The position numbers and the translations under genes were made by a program. Positions 10,228 to 18,071 of a stretch of 64,000 nt of DNA are shown here, piece by piece (position 1 is the stretch's first letter; each line of letters starts with the position of its first letter). Source of the DNA: Dechloromonas sp. HYN0024 (GTDB lineage: Bacteria; Pseudomonadota; Gammaproteobacteria; Burkholderiales; Rhodocyclaceae); the NCBI RefSeq assembly GCF_003441615.1, contig NZ_CP031842.1, forward strand, positions 2,798,001 to 2,862,000. The letters run 5' to 3'. The notes under the pieces were generated by a model that did not search any database, was not told the origin of the DNA, and saw nothing but the letters and a program-made list of their open reading frames with translations.

Positions 10228-10708
10228 GAGCAGGCAATGGGCAGGGCTTTTGGGAGGGCTGATTCTAGCATGGCTGGCTGCTCCCGCCTTGGCTGCCACC
10301 GACCTCCCGGCAGCCGTAGACCTGCGCGCCGAAACGGCTCTGGCAGCGAAAGCGGGCGGCCCTCTGATCATCATCTACAGCCGCCAGGACTGCAAATACT
10401 GCGAAGCAGTCAAACGCGACTACCTCAAGCCGCTCGCCACCAACCTGCGCTTCCGTGACCGCGTGGTGATTCGCCAGATCAATCAGGATGGTGACGAACA
10501 GGCGCTTGCTGACTTCAAGGGGGCCGCCACGACGCATGCCCGGCTGGCCGCTGCGGAGAAAGTCAAACTGGTGCCGGTCGTTGCCTTTTACGGCCCGGAC
10601 GGGCGGCAACTGGCCTCACCCATCGTCGGCGCCCGGCTACCGGATTTCTACCAGAGCTACCTTGAAGACGCCGTCGAGCAATCGGCCCGCGCCGTGAAAA
10701 AACCATGA
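10226..10708 (+). CDS. Periplasmic thioredoxin-fold protein with CKYC motif
   Basis: A 160-residue exported protein. The signal peptide ([18 protein letters not shown]) would be cut near residue 24. A thioredoxin-like domain follows, with [13 protein letters not shown] carrying a CxxC active site and a later [13 protein letters not shown] holding what may be the cis-proline region. It resembles the SoxW/thioredoxin-like group, which reduces periplasmic disulfides. The partner is not evident. Longer starts (to 10094) would run through hemC and spoil the signal peptide. The stop overlaps the methyltransferase start (ATGA). Confidence 0.82.
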   Translation: MSRQWAGLLGGLILAWLAAPALAATDLPAAVDLRAETALAAKAGGPLIIIYSRQDCKYCEAVKRDYLKPLATNLRFRDRVVIRQINQDGDEQALADFKGAATTHARLAAAEKVKLVPVVAFYGPDGRQLASPIVGARLPDFYQSYLEDAVEQSARAVKKP

Positions 10709-11310
10709 GCGAAGCGATCAAACCTCCTGAGCAGCGTCCGGAACATCCGGATTTCTGGTGCAAACGCTTTGGCGAAGGTATCACCCCCTGGGATGCCGGC
10801 AAGGTTCCCGCCGCTTTTGCTGACTACATTGCTCGCCAGCCTGCCCCACTCAACACGCTGATCCCTGGCTGCGGCAGCGCCTGGGAGGCAGCCCATCTGG
10901 CCGAACTCGGCTGGCCGGTCACGGCCCTCGATTTCTCGCCGGCCGCCATCGAAACAGCCCGTCGTGTCCTGGGCCAAGCCAGTGTCGATCTCCTCTGCGC
11001 GGACTTCTTCACCTTTAGCCCGGCCCGCCCCATCGCGCTTATTTACGAACGCGCCTTTCTCTGCGCCCTGCCGCGCAAGCTCTGGGCCGAGTGGGGACAG
11101 CGCGTCGCCGACCTGCTGCCGGCGGGCGGCCGACTGGCCGGTTACTTTTTCCTTTGCGAGCAGCCCAAAGGGCCGCCATTCGGCATCCTGCCCACCCAAC
11201 TCGAGGCCTTGCTGCAGGACAATTTCGAACGCATCGAAGACACCGAAGTCAGCGACTCCATACCGGTATTCGCCGGACGCGAACGCTGGCAGGTCTGGCG
11301 GCGGCGCTAA
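10705..11310 (+). CDS. SAM-dependent methyltransferase, thiopurine methyltransferase-like
   Basis: A 201-residue class I methyltransferase. The N-terminus (HPDFWCKRFGEGITPWDAG) and the SAM-binding LIPGCGSAWEAAHLAELG, with acidic ALDFSP at the end of strand 2, match the TPMT-like family that methylates thiols, selenium or tellurium compounds, or halides. The C-terminus RYPRR-type tail is not seen. It overlaps the preceding thioredoxin-like gene by 4 bp and is probably co-translated with it. The substrate cannot be named from the sequence. Confidence 0.82.
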   Translation: MSEAIKPPEQRPEHPDFWCKRFGEGITPWDAGKVPAAFADYIARQPAPLNTLIPGCGSAWEAAHLAELGWPVTALDFSPAAIETARRVLGQASVDLLCADFFTFSPARPIALIYERAFLCALPRKLWAEWGQRVADLLPAGGRLAGYFFLCEQPKGPPFGILPTQLEALLQDNFERIEDTEVSDSIPVFAGRERWQVWRRR

Positions 11311-11338
11311 GCCCTCGGATTACAAGCCGACACAAAGT

Positions 11339-11352
11339 TACATTTTGTTTCA
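11339..11352 (+). promoter_or_regulatory. Candidate OmpR-family (RstA-like) binding box
   Basis: TACATTTTGTTTCA differs at one position from the RstA consensus TACATNTNGTTACA as I recall it. It lies about 70 bp upstream of the secreted protein gene at 11422. No matching regulator gene is in the window, so this is a motif match only. Confidence 0.35.
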
Positions 11353-11421
11353 GGCGACAATGTCATCTACGCCTCATTGCAGCGCGTTATTCAGGCACTA
11401 ATCACCAAGGAACGACCAGAC

Positions 11422-11904
11422 ATGAAACGTTTTTTCATCGCAGCGGCGATTGCTGCAGCCACCCTGAGCAGCGCCCCGGCCTCGGCCCAGATTTCGGTCA
11501 ATATCGGCCAGCCGGGCTTCTACGGCCGGATCGACATTGGCGGCTTTGCCCCGCCGCCGCTGCTCTACCCGCAACCGATGATGATCCAGCCGGTGCCGAT
11601 GAGCCGGCCGCCGCTTTATCTCCATGTCCCGCCCGGTCACGCCCGCGACTGGCGCAAGCACTGCCATCACTACAATGCCTGCGGCGAGCGCGTCTATTTC
11701 GTGCAGAACAACTGGTATGAACAAGAATACGCCCCGCGCTACCAGGAGCGCCACGGTCACCACGACCGGCATGAATACCGTGAAGAGCGGCGTGATGACC
11801 GCCGCGATTATCGGCGCGACTACCGCGAGGAATATCGCGGTGAAGACCGAGGTCGAGGCCGCGGCGAAGGTCATGAACACGGCCACGGTCGTGGCCGCGA
11901 CTGA
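11422..11904 (+). CDS. Secreted protein with a charged Arg/Asp/His/Gly-rich tail
   Basis: A 160-residue protein with a clear signal peptide (MKRFFIAAAIAAATLSSAPASA). A short Pro/Met-rich segment and a central cysteine pair (RKHCHHYNACGERVYFV) follow. The last 50 residues are almost only R, D, H, E, Y and G (for example RRDDRRDYRRDYREEYRGED). The tail is probably disordered and could bind metal ions or nucleic acid. The middle resembles small exported proteins of unknown function that are frequent in betaproteobacteria. The ATG follows an AAGGA site; upstream extension is possible but would lose the signal peptide. Function not recognised. Confidence 0.7.
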   Translation: MKRFFIAAAIAAATLSSAPASAQISVNIGQPGFYGRIDIGGFAPPPLLYPQPMMIQPVPMSRPPLYLHVPPGHARDWRKHCHHYNACGERVYFVQNNWYEQEYAPRYQERHGHHDRHEYREERRDDRRDYRRDYREEYRGEDRGRGRGEGHEHGHGRGRD

Positions 11905-11919
11905 CCGCATAGCCAGCAG

Positions 11920-11950
11920 GTTCATCATGGCCTGACAGGCCATGATGAAC
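11920..11950 (+). terminator. Perfect 15-bp palindrome after the secreted protein gene
   Basis: GTTCATCATGGCCTG and its exact reverse complement are separated by a single A. It lies 15 bp after the stop at 11904 and 46 bp before pepN. No T-run follows, so it is either a mRNA 3' stabiliser, a weak terminator, or a protein-binding palindrome. Confidence 0.55.
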
Positions 11951-11996
11951 GGTTTGACGTATCATCGACAGCTTCCCCAGCAGCCTCGCCGATAAA

Positions 11997-14591
11997 ATGA
12001 AAACCGATACGCCCCAGACCGTCTATCTCAAGGACTACACACCTCCCGCCTACCTGATCGACACGGTCGATCTCGACTTCAGCATCGAAACCGGCAGCAC
12101 CACGGTCAGCACCAAACTGGCGATGCGCCGCAACCCGGCCGTAGCCGCCCAGCCGCTGGTCCTTGACGGTGATGAACTGACCACCTTGCGGGTAGCCGTC
12201 AACGGGAAAGAAACACCCTTTTCGGCCACCGCCAGCAGCCTGACCATCGCCGATCTGCCCGACGCTTTCACGCTGGAAACCGTCGTCCGCATCGACCCCG
12301 ACCACAACACCAAGCTTCTCGGCCTCTTCCTCTCCCACGGCAGCTATTTCACCCAGTGCGAAGCGCAGGGTTTCCGCCGCATCACCTGGTTCCTCGACCG
12401 CCCGGACGTGATGTCCACCTATACCGTCACCCTCCATGCCGACAAGGCCACCCTGCCGATTCTGCTCGGCAACGGCAACCTCGATGCGGCTGGCGACGAA
12501 GCCGATGGCAGGCACTGGGCGCGCTGGGTCGATCCCTTCCGCAAGCCGAGCTATCTGTTCGCCGTCGTCGCCGGCAAACTCGACGGCCTGTTCGACACCT
12601 TCACGACCGCCTCGGGCCGCAGCGTCAAGCTGGCGCTTTACGTTGAACCGGGCAAGCTCGACCAGGCCCCGCACGCCATGGCCGCCCTCAAAAAATCGAT
12701 GCGCTGGGATGAGGAACGCTTCGGCCTCGAATGCGACCTCGACCAGTACATGATCGTCGCCGTCGACGACTTCAACGCCGGCGCCATGGAGAACAAGGGC
12801 CTCAACATCTTCAGCACGAAATACGTGCTGGCGCGGGGCGATGTCGCCACCGACGTCGATTTCGAGAACATCGACCGCGTCGTCGCCCACGAATACTTCC
12901 ACAACTGGACTGGCAACCGCGTTACCTGCCGCGACTGGTTCCAGCTTTCGCTCAAGGAAGGCCTGACCGTCTTCCGCGACCAGGAATTCGGTTTCGACGA
13001 GCACGATCCCTCGGTCGCACGCATCAGCGACGTGCGCGGCCTGCGCGCCGCCCAGTTCCCGGAAGACGGTGGCCCGATGGCGCACCCGGTACGCCCGTCC
13101 TCGTATATGGAAATCAGCAACTTCTACACCTCGACCGTCTACGAAAAGGGCGCCGAAGTTGTCCGCATGATCCAGACGCTGATCGGCCGCGACGGTTTCC
13201 GCCGGGGCATGGACGAATACTTCCGTCGCCACGACGGGCAGGCCGTCACCTGCGAGGATTTCGTCGCCGCCATGGCTGCCGCCTCGGGTTTTGACTTCAC
13301 GCAATTCATGCGCTGGTACCAGCAGCCCGGTACGCCGCATGTCTCGGCTAGCGGAAAATTCGACCCGGACCGCCAGATTTACACCCTGCATCTCAAACAA
13401 AGCAACCCGCTGGCCAGCGATACCGCGCCTTACCTGATCCCGATCCGGGTCGCCCTCTTTGATGCCACAGGCCAACTGATTGCCGGCACCGAGAACACCC
13501 TGCTCCTGACCGAGAACGAGCAGGAATTCCACATCGAAGCCATCGCCAGCGAACCGATTCCCTCGCTGCTGCGCGATTTCTCGGCCCCGGTCATCCTCGA
13601 TTTTCCCTACCGTCCCGAACAGCTGACCCGCCTGCTGGCCCATGAGAGCGACAGCTTCAACGCCTGGGAAGCCGGTCAGCGCCTCGCGTCGACCCTCATT
13701 CTCGACGCCACCGCCGCCATCGCCGCCGGCCAGCAGCCGACCTGGCCGGGTAGCTTCATCGACGCCGCCCGCCGCCTGCTGCAAACGCACGGCCAGCGGG
13801 GCGCCGCCTTCGTCGCCGAAGCCCTCAGCCTACCCGGCGAATCGACCCTGGCCGAAGCCCTCGCCGAGGTCGATCCGGTCGCCCTGCGCGCCGCCCGCAA
13901 CGGCCTGCGCCGCCACATCGCCGAACAGCTCGAAGGCGAACTGACCGGCGTATATGCCGCCCTCGCCCCGACCCAGGCTTACACGCCGAGCAGCGCCGAA
14001 GCCGGCCGCCGAGCCCTGCGCAACGTCTGCCTCGGCTACCTGCTCGAACTCGACACCGCCGCCAACCGCCAGCTCGCCTTCCAGCAATTCAAAACGGCCG
14101 ACAACATGACCGACCAGTTCGCCGCCCTGAGCGCCCTGGCCAATGTTGAAGCCGAGAACTGCGCCGAACGCGACAGCGCGCTGGCCGAGTTCTACGACCG
14201 CTGGCAAAACGAGTCGCTGGTCGTCGACAAATGGTTTGCCGTGCAGGCAAGCAGCCGCCGCCCCAACACCCTGGCTACCATCAAGGCACTGACCGCCCAC
14301 CCGGCCTTCGACCTCGCCAAGCCGAACAAGGTCTATGCCGTCTTCCGCACGCTGGGCGGCAACCTCGCCCACTTCCACAGCGCCGAGGGCTATGCCTACA
14401 TGGCTGAACAGGTGCGCGCCGTCGATGCCCTCAACCCGCAAATCGCGTCCCGCCTGGCCCGCGCCTTCGACCGCTGGAAGAAATTCGACAGCGAACGCCA
14501 GCGCCACGCCAAGGCAGCCCTCGAAAGCATCCGCGACCATGCAGGGCTGTCACCCGACGTCTTCGAAGTGGTCAGCCGCGCCCTCAGCTAA
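11997..14591 (+). CDS. pepN: Aminopeptidase N (M1 family)
   Basis: An 864-residue cytoplasmic zinc aminopeptidase that removes N-terminal residues from peptides. The exopeptidase signature GAMENKG lies near residue 261. The zinc site HEYFHNWTGN (HExxH) lies near 298, with the third ligand glutamate in LKEGLTVF. The C-terminal half is the helical bowl of the PepN type, and the length agrees with E. coli PepN (870). It stands alone, with a palindrome before it and a strong bidirectional hairpin after it. Confidence 0.97.
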   Translation: MKTDTPQTVYLKDYTPPAYLIDTVDLDFSIETGSTTVSTKLAMRRNPAVAAQPLVLDGDELTTLRVAVNGKETPFSATASSLTIADLPDAFTLETVVRIDPDHNTKLLGLFLSHGSYFTQCEAQGFRRITWFLDRPDVMSTYTVTLHADKATLPILLGNGNLDAAGDEADGRHWARWVDPFRKPSYLFAVVAGKLDGLFDTFTTASGRSVKLALYVEPGKLDQAPHAMAALKKSMRWDEERFGLECDLDQYMIVAVDDFNAGAMENKGLNIFSTKYVLARGDVATDVDFENIDRVVAHEYFHNWTGNRVTCRDWFQLSLKEGLTVFRDQEFGFDEHDPSVARISDVRGLRAAQFPEDGGPMAHPVRPSSYMEISNFYTSTVYEKGAEVVRMIQTLIGRDGFRRGMDEYFRRHDGQAVTCEDFVAAMAAASGFDFTQFMRWYQQPGTPHVSASGKFDPDRQIYTLHLKQSNPLASDTAPYLIPIRVALFDATGQLIAGTENTLLLTENEQEFHIEAIASEPIPSLLRDFSAPVILDFPYRPEQLTRLLAHESDSFNAWEAGQRLASTLILDATAAIAAGQQPTWPGSFIDAARRLLQTHGQRGAAFVAEALSLPGESTLAEALAEVDPVALRAARNGLRRHIAEQLEGELTGVYAALAPTQAYTPSSAEAGRRALRNVCLGYLLELDTAANRQLAFQQFKTADNMTDQFAALSALANVEAENCAERDSALAEFYDRWQNESLVVDKWFAVQASSRRPNTLATIKALTAHPAFDLAKPNKVYAVFRTLGGNLAHFHSAEGYAYMAEQVRAVDALNPQIASRLARAFDRWKKFDSERQRHAKAALESIRDHAGLSPDVFEVVSRALS

Positions 14592-14611
14592 CGCGTCAAA
14601 CTAAGCGCCCA

Positions 14612-14658
14612 AAAGCGAAACGGCCTGCCAGGCATCACCCGGCAGGCCGTTTCGCTTT
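14612..14658. terminator. Bidirectional terminator hairpin after pepN
   Basis: AAAGCGAAACGGCCTGCC pairs perfectly with GGCAGGCCGTTTCGCTTT (18 bp stem, 11-nt loop). It lies between the convergent pepN (+) and the small gene at 14672-14797 (-). The A/T ends of the stem would serve as U-runs in both directions. Confidence 0.75.
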
Positions 14659-14671
14659 CAGCTTTCAGCGC

Positions 14672-14797
14672 TTAGCGATGGATGAGGGGAACCACATCCG
14701 ACGCATGCTTCTTCGCCGCCTTTGCGGTCTTCTTCTCCTTCGGCGTCAACGCCGCCGCCTTTTTCACTTCCTTGTTGCTCTTCGTAGTCTTGCCCAT
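14672..14797 (-). CDS. 41-residue lysine/alanine-rich basic protein
   Basis: A very short gene. The protein begins MGKTTKSNKEVKK, continues with a Lys/Ala-rich middle (LTPKEKKTAKAAKKH) and ends ASDVVPLIHR. A good ribosome-binding site (AAGGAG, 7 bases before the ATG) and its own terminator hairpin support it being real. The composition suggests a small nucleic-acid-binding or disordered protein. Similar tiny basic proteins of unknown role occur in betaproteobacteria, but I cannot name a family with certainty. Confidence 0.65.
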   Translation of the reverse strand: MGKTTKSNKEVKKAAALTPKEKKTAKAAKKHASDVVPLIHR

Positions 14798-15016
14798 GGC
14801 GATACTCCTTTGGTGCATCAGCAAATGACGATGCAGATTCAGTATAGGCTGATCTGGGAAGTTAATCCGGGAGGCGTTGAATATCGCCGCTCATTTGGCT
14901 AATGACTGCTCACCCAAGAATACCAATCAACTGCCCGCACATGCACAGATAACAATAAACACGAATATTCACTATGGATAATATTAATGTCATTATTTAC
15001 GCAAAGGGAAGTTCGC

Positions 15017-15223
15017 ATGGGATCTACAAAAACACCGTTTTCTGACCGCGTCGAATGTCCGGTAATTGGGCGCGTCGTTACTTTGTCTGGCATTCGCATT
15101 TCAACTGCTGTGGCCGTCGCGGTCACACATAAAAGGTGCTCTAACGTCGAAGCATGCCTGAAAGCAAATAGCCGCCTTGAACGCATCGAAGGGTGCTTGC
15201 TGCACAATCCTACAGGCAAATAG
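15017..15223 (+). CDS. Small cysteine-containing protein, unknown function
   Basis: A 68-residue protein from the ATG at 15017, with AAGGGAAG as ribosome-binding site. It has four cysteines (VECPVIG, HKRCSNVEACLKA, EGCLLHNP), which could bind a metal ion or form disulfides. The region is visibly AT-richer than its neighbours and codon choice is less biased, so recent acquisition is possible. The next gene starts 8 bp after its stop, suggesting a two-gene unit. A longer start at 14987 is possible. Family not recognised. Confidence 0.5.
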   Translation: MGSTKTPFSDRVECPVIGRVVTLSGIRISTAVAVAVTHKRCSNVEACLKANSRLERIEGCLLHNPTGK

Positions 15224-15231
15224 AGGCCTCC

Positions 15232-15660
15232 ATGCTGAACCAAAGCTATAGCAATACCGATTTAGAGAACTTGACCGCCAAGGCGCGAACACTTTGGGAA
15301 TATGACTTCAATTCCACGCCAAAGAAAATAAAACACCGTGCAAACGCCGTAGCCGACTCAGTCCCCCTCCGGGCCATATACCGAATGGTTGTGGAAGATT
15401 GGACAAAAGCAGAATTCAATTGCTATCACATCCCTTTTTCGGATGGCAGCTTTTCCCTAGTTCTCGGACTTCGTGAAGGTTGGGATATTCCAGTCGAAGA
15501 TCGCAGGTTCATTGAAAACGACATGGTGCTATTTGCCCCAGATGGCCGAACAATTCTGATCCTCCCTGAAATGGACCGGCGCTGGTGGGAAACCACTTGG
15601 TTCAATTTAACGTCATGGACTTTTGGCGCTTTGGGATTGCTTTTTGGACTCATCGGGTAA
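15232..15660 (+). CDS. Hypothetical protein with a C-terminal membrane segment
   Basis: 142 residues. The N-terminal half is soluble and mixed-charge (DLENLTAKARTLWEYDF). The middle contains an aromatic-rich beta-like segment, and the C-terminus ends in a hydrophobic stretch (WTFGALGLLFGLIG) that could anchor it to the membrane. A GAGG ribosome-binding site precedes the ATG. It shares the AT-rich island and probably the transcript of the 68-residue gene just upstream. I do not recognise the family; nothing in it points to an enzyme. Confidence 0.55.
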   Translation: MLNQSYSNTDLENLTAKARTLWEYDFNSTPKKIKHRANAVADSVPLRAIYRMVVEDWTKAEFNCYHIPFSDGSFSLVLGLREGWDIPVEDRRFIENDMVLFAPDGRTILILPEMDRRWWETTWFNLTSWTFGALGLLFGLIG

Positions 15661-15705
15661 GAAGGAACAGCCCACAGTTTCACGCCACCGGCAGCAACGC
15701 ATCCC

Positions 15706-16224
15706 TCACCCCTTCACCCACGGTCCCAGCAATTGCCGTAACTCCCCCTCGTTCCACCCCTTGATTACCTGATCGCCAACCACGACGAGGGGTACGCCGT
15801 TGCCGCCCAGGCGGCGATGTTCCTTGTAGGCGGCCGAGCTTTGCTCAATGTCCTGTTCCGTGTAGCGGATGCCGTTGGCGGCGAAGAATTCGCGGGTCAT
15901 TTTGCAGTAGCCGCACCAGCTGGTGGCGTAGAGGACGACGGCGGGTTGTTCGCCGTTGATACCGGCGACGGCTGGCTGGAGCGCGCGGGGGTGGAGCAGC
16001 GGCCGGATGTAGAGGAAGGCACCGCCGAGCAGGACGAGGATGAGCAGCCATTTGCCGAGACCGCTGCGGGCGGGCTGCGTGGCCGGACCGTACTGGATGA
16101 AGCCGGCCGGGGGCAGCGGCGTGCCGGCCTTGACGTAGGCCCGTTGGCAGGACGGACACTGCCAGTCGGGGGCGGTGTCTTCGGCCTGGCGGGCACAGTT
16201 GCAGTGCGGGCAGATCTGGCGCAT
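15706..16224 (-). CDS. Zinc-ribbon, membrane-anchored glutaredoxin-like protein
   Basis: 172 residues in three parts. An N-terminal zinc ribbon has two CxxC pairs (CPHCNC, CPSCQRAY). A single membrane span follows (WLLILVLLGGAFLYI, about residues 59-75). A glutaredoxin domain comes last, with CGYC in YATSWCGYCKMTREFF and the cis-proline segment GVPLVVVGD. It probably exchanges disulfides or glutathione at the membrane. It lies 21 bp downstream of the algR-like gene on the same strand and may share its transcript. Confidence 0.8.
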   Translation of the reverse strand: MRQICPHCNCARQAEDTAPDWQCPSCQRAYVKAGTPLPPAGFIQYGPATQPARSGLGKWLLILVLLGGAFLYIRPLLHPRALQPAVAGINGEQPAVVLYATSWCGYCKMTREFFAANGIRYTEQDIEQSSAAYKEHRRLGGNGVPLVVVGDQVIKGWNEGELRQLLGPWVKG

Positions 16225-16245
16225 CGATTTGTCTCGGCGGAGGTT

Positions 16246-17034
16246 TCAGGAGTTCTTGACGAGGGCCTTGGCGGGCACCCACTGGCGGCGGCTGACCGGC
16301 AGTTTTTCGGGGACACCGCGCAGCAGCGCCCAGCCATAGGCTTCGGCATCGTCACCGGCGGCTTTCTCGAAGCCGGCCAGGGCATTTTTGGCGACCAGCA
16401 CGGCGCGATGCAGGCGCAGGAAACGGTCGGCGAATTCGCTTTCGAGATGGGTCAGGGCTTCGTCGAGGAGGTATTCGCGCTCGACGGTACGGGCCGTGAC
16501 ATATTTGAGATCGGCCTTGAAGTAGAGCACCTCGCCGATCGGTACCAGCAGGAGCCGACCGCGTTCATGACAGGAAAGGTGGGTGCGCCCGCCGCCACGT
16601 ACTTCATGGCCGATGCCGGCAAGCAGGGCGACATCGGGTTGCTGCCCCGGCACTTTCTGCAGGGCGGCGAGCAAGCGTTGGGTGCGGACCGGTTTGAGCA
16701 GGTAATCGACGGCATTGAGGTCGAAGGCCTGCACGGCATAGTTATCGAAGGCGGTGGTGAAAATGACGGCGGGCGGCTTTTCCAGGCGGCCGAGGTGGCT
16801 GGCCAGTTCAATGCCGTCCATGCCGGGCATGCGGATGTCAGCCAGAACGACGTCAACTGGCATTTGCCGCAGGACGTCGAGGGCAAGAAGACCGTTGGCC
16901 GCTTCACCGACGACCTCGGTCGGCATTTGCCCGGCAATGTCGGACAGCAAGGCCCGCAGGCGGTCGCGGGCCAGCGGCTCATCATCGACGATGAGGACTT
17001 TCAGCGGAGCGGCGAGGGCTTGCGGCGTTGGCAT
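16246..17034 (-). CDS. algR: LytTR-type response regulator (AlgR-like)
   Basis: 262 residues. The receiver domain has the acidic pair VDDEP, the phospho-acceptor aspartate in VVLADIRMPGMDG, the threonine in FTTAFDNYAVQAF and the lysine in LLKPV. The second half is a LytTR DNA-binding domain (HLSCHERGRLLLVPIGEVLYFKAD, RLHRAVLVAK). It pairs with the kinase gene upstream, which it overlaps by 34 bp. In Pseudomonas this pair controls alginate and type IV pili; the target here is unknown. Confidence 0.88.
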   Translation of the reverse strand: MPTPQALAAPLKVLIVDDEPLARDRLRALLSDIAGQMPTEVVGEAANGLLALDVLRQMPVDVVLADIRMPGMDGIELASHLGRLEKPPAVIFTTAFDNYAVQAFDLNAVDYLLKPVRTQRLLAALQKVPGQQPDVALLAGIGHEVRGGGRTHLSCHERGRLLLVPIGEVLYFKADLKYVTARTVEREYLLDEALTHLESEFADRFLRLHRAVLVAKNALAGFEKAAGDDAEAYGWALLRGVPEKLPVSRRQWVPAKALVKNS

Positions 17035-18026
17035 GGCAGGGTGATCCGGACTTCATAGCGATGGTCACCCGTCTCGATTTCGAGACGGGCTTCCAGATCG
17101 TAATACAGGGCCAGCCGATCGCGGATGTTGGTCAGGGCAATCTGGTTGCCAGCGGCATGCTGGGCCTGACCGACGGTTGGATTGGTGATGGCAATGTGCA
17201 ATTCATCACCCTTGCGGTCGATGACAACGCTCACCGTACCGCCGTCGGCCGAGGGCTCGATGCCATGATAAACGGCGTTTTCAAGCAGCGGCTGGAGGAT
17301 CAGGGGGGGAATCCGCAGGTCCTGCGCGATGGGGCCGATTTTCCAGTCGACCACCAGCCGATCCCCCAGACGCAGGGTTTCCAGGGCCAGATATTGCCTG
17401 CTCAGGGCGATTTCATCGGCAATGCTGACCATCTCTCCCGGATCACGCATGGCGGCGCGAAACAGGTCGGACAGCGACTCCAGCGCCTCTTCGGCCTGCT
17501 GCGGACGGGCGCGGATCAGCGACAGCACGGCATTCAGCGAATTGAACAGGAAATGCGGCCGGATACGGGCGTTCAGCGCCGCTAGGCGGGCTTCGGTGAG
17601 GACCGGCGAAATGGCCCGCGAACGCAGTTCAAAATAAACCAGCAGCAGGGCCGTGGCAGACAGGGCTAGGACAACATGGCGCGCGATGTTGCCAAGATCA
17701 GCTAGCGCCAGTGAGGCGGCGTAGCCAAAAAAAATGGCCGTCAGCCCACCGGCCAGGGCCAGGACGCATGCCTGTCCAAGGCGCAGCGGCAGACGCCAGA
17801 GCAGATCGCGCAACAGTGAGAGGAGCCCGAGTCCGATCAGCAGCAACGGTTCGACGACTGCCGCCAGTTCGACATATTGCGCCGCCCAGCCGGCCAGATC
17901 GGGCGACTGGATCAGTGCCGAGAGACCGGCCAGAAGGTTGATACCCAGCAGGACGCGCAACATGACGCCGAAATTGCGCCAGTCGGGCAGGGGGTGAGTC
18001 GCGGGAAAGTGCCGTATACTTGTCAT
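17001..18026 (-). CDS. algZ: LytS/AlgZ-type sensor histidine kinase
   Basis: 341 residues from the ATG at 18026. A stretch of membrane helices fills about residues 20-145. A His_kinase domain follows (ARIRPHFLFNSLNAVLSLIR with the phospho-accepting histidine), then an ATPase domain with LLENAVYHGIEP (N-box). It probably phosphorylates the AlgR-like regulator encoded downstream and overlapping. The reading frame remains open far upstream, but that stretch is antisense to argH and is not kinase-like. It is divergent from argH, sharing a 45-bp intergenic region. Confidence 0.86.
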   Translation of the reverse strand: MTSIRHFPATHPLPDWRNFGVMLRVLLGINLLAGLSALIQSPDLAGWAAQYVELAAVVEPLLLIGLGLLSLLRDLLWRLPLRLGQACVLALAGGLTAIFFGYAASLALADLGNIARHVVLALSATALLLVYFELRSRAISPVLTEARLAALNARIRPHFLFNSLNAVLSLIRARPQQAEEALESLSDLFRAAMRDPGEMVSIADEIALSRQYLALETLRLGDRLVVDWKIGPIAQDLRIPPLILQPLLENAVYHGIEPSADGGTVSVVIDRKGDELHIAITNPTVGQAQHAAGNQIALTNIRDRLALYYDLEARLEIETGDHRYEVRITLPCQRRKPSPLR

Positions 18027-18071
18027 TCTCTGTGCAATTGATGCCTGATTTCCCGATTCTAGACCAAAGAC

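Noticed and set aside
10228-10374. 49-codon upstream extension of hemC
   Set aside because: It runs over the divergent thioredoxin-like gene and adds residues unlike any hydroxymethylbilane synthase.
11925-13790. A 621-codon open frame on the minus strand across pepN
   Set aside because: It is antisense to a clear aminopeptidase, shows no known domain and consists of Gly/Val/Glu-rich repeats typical of the complement of GC-rich coding sequence.
14899-15243. Minus-strand open frame of 114 codons in the AT-rich island
   Set aside because: The plus-strand pair has ribosome-binding sites and regular spacing; the minus frame has neither and no recognisable features.
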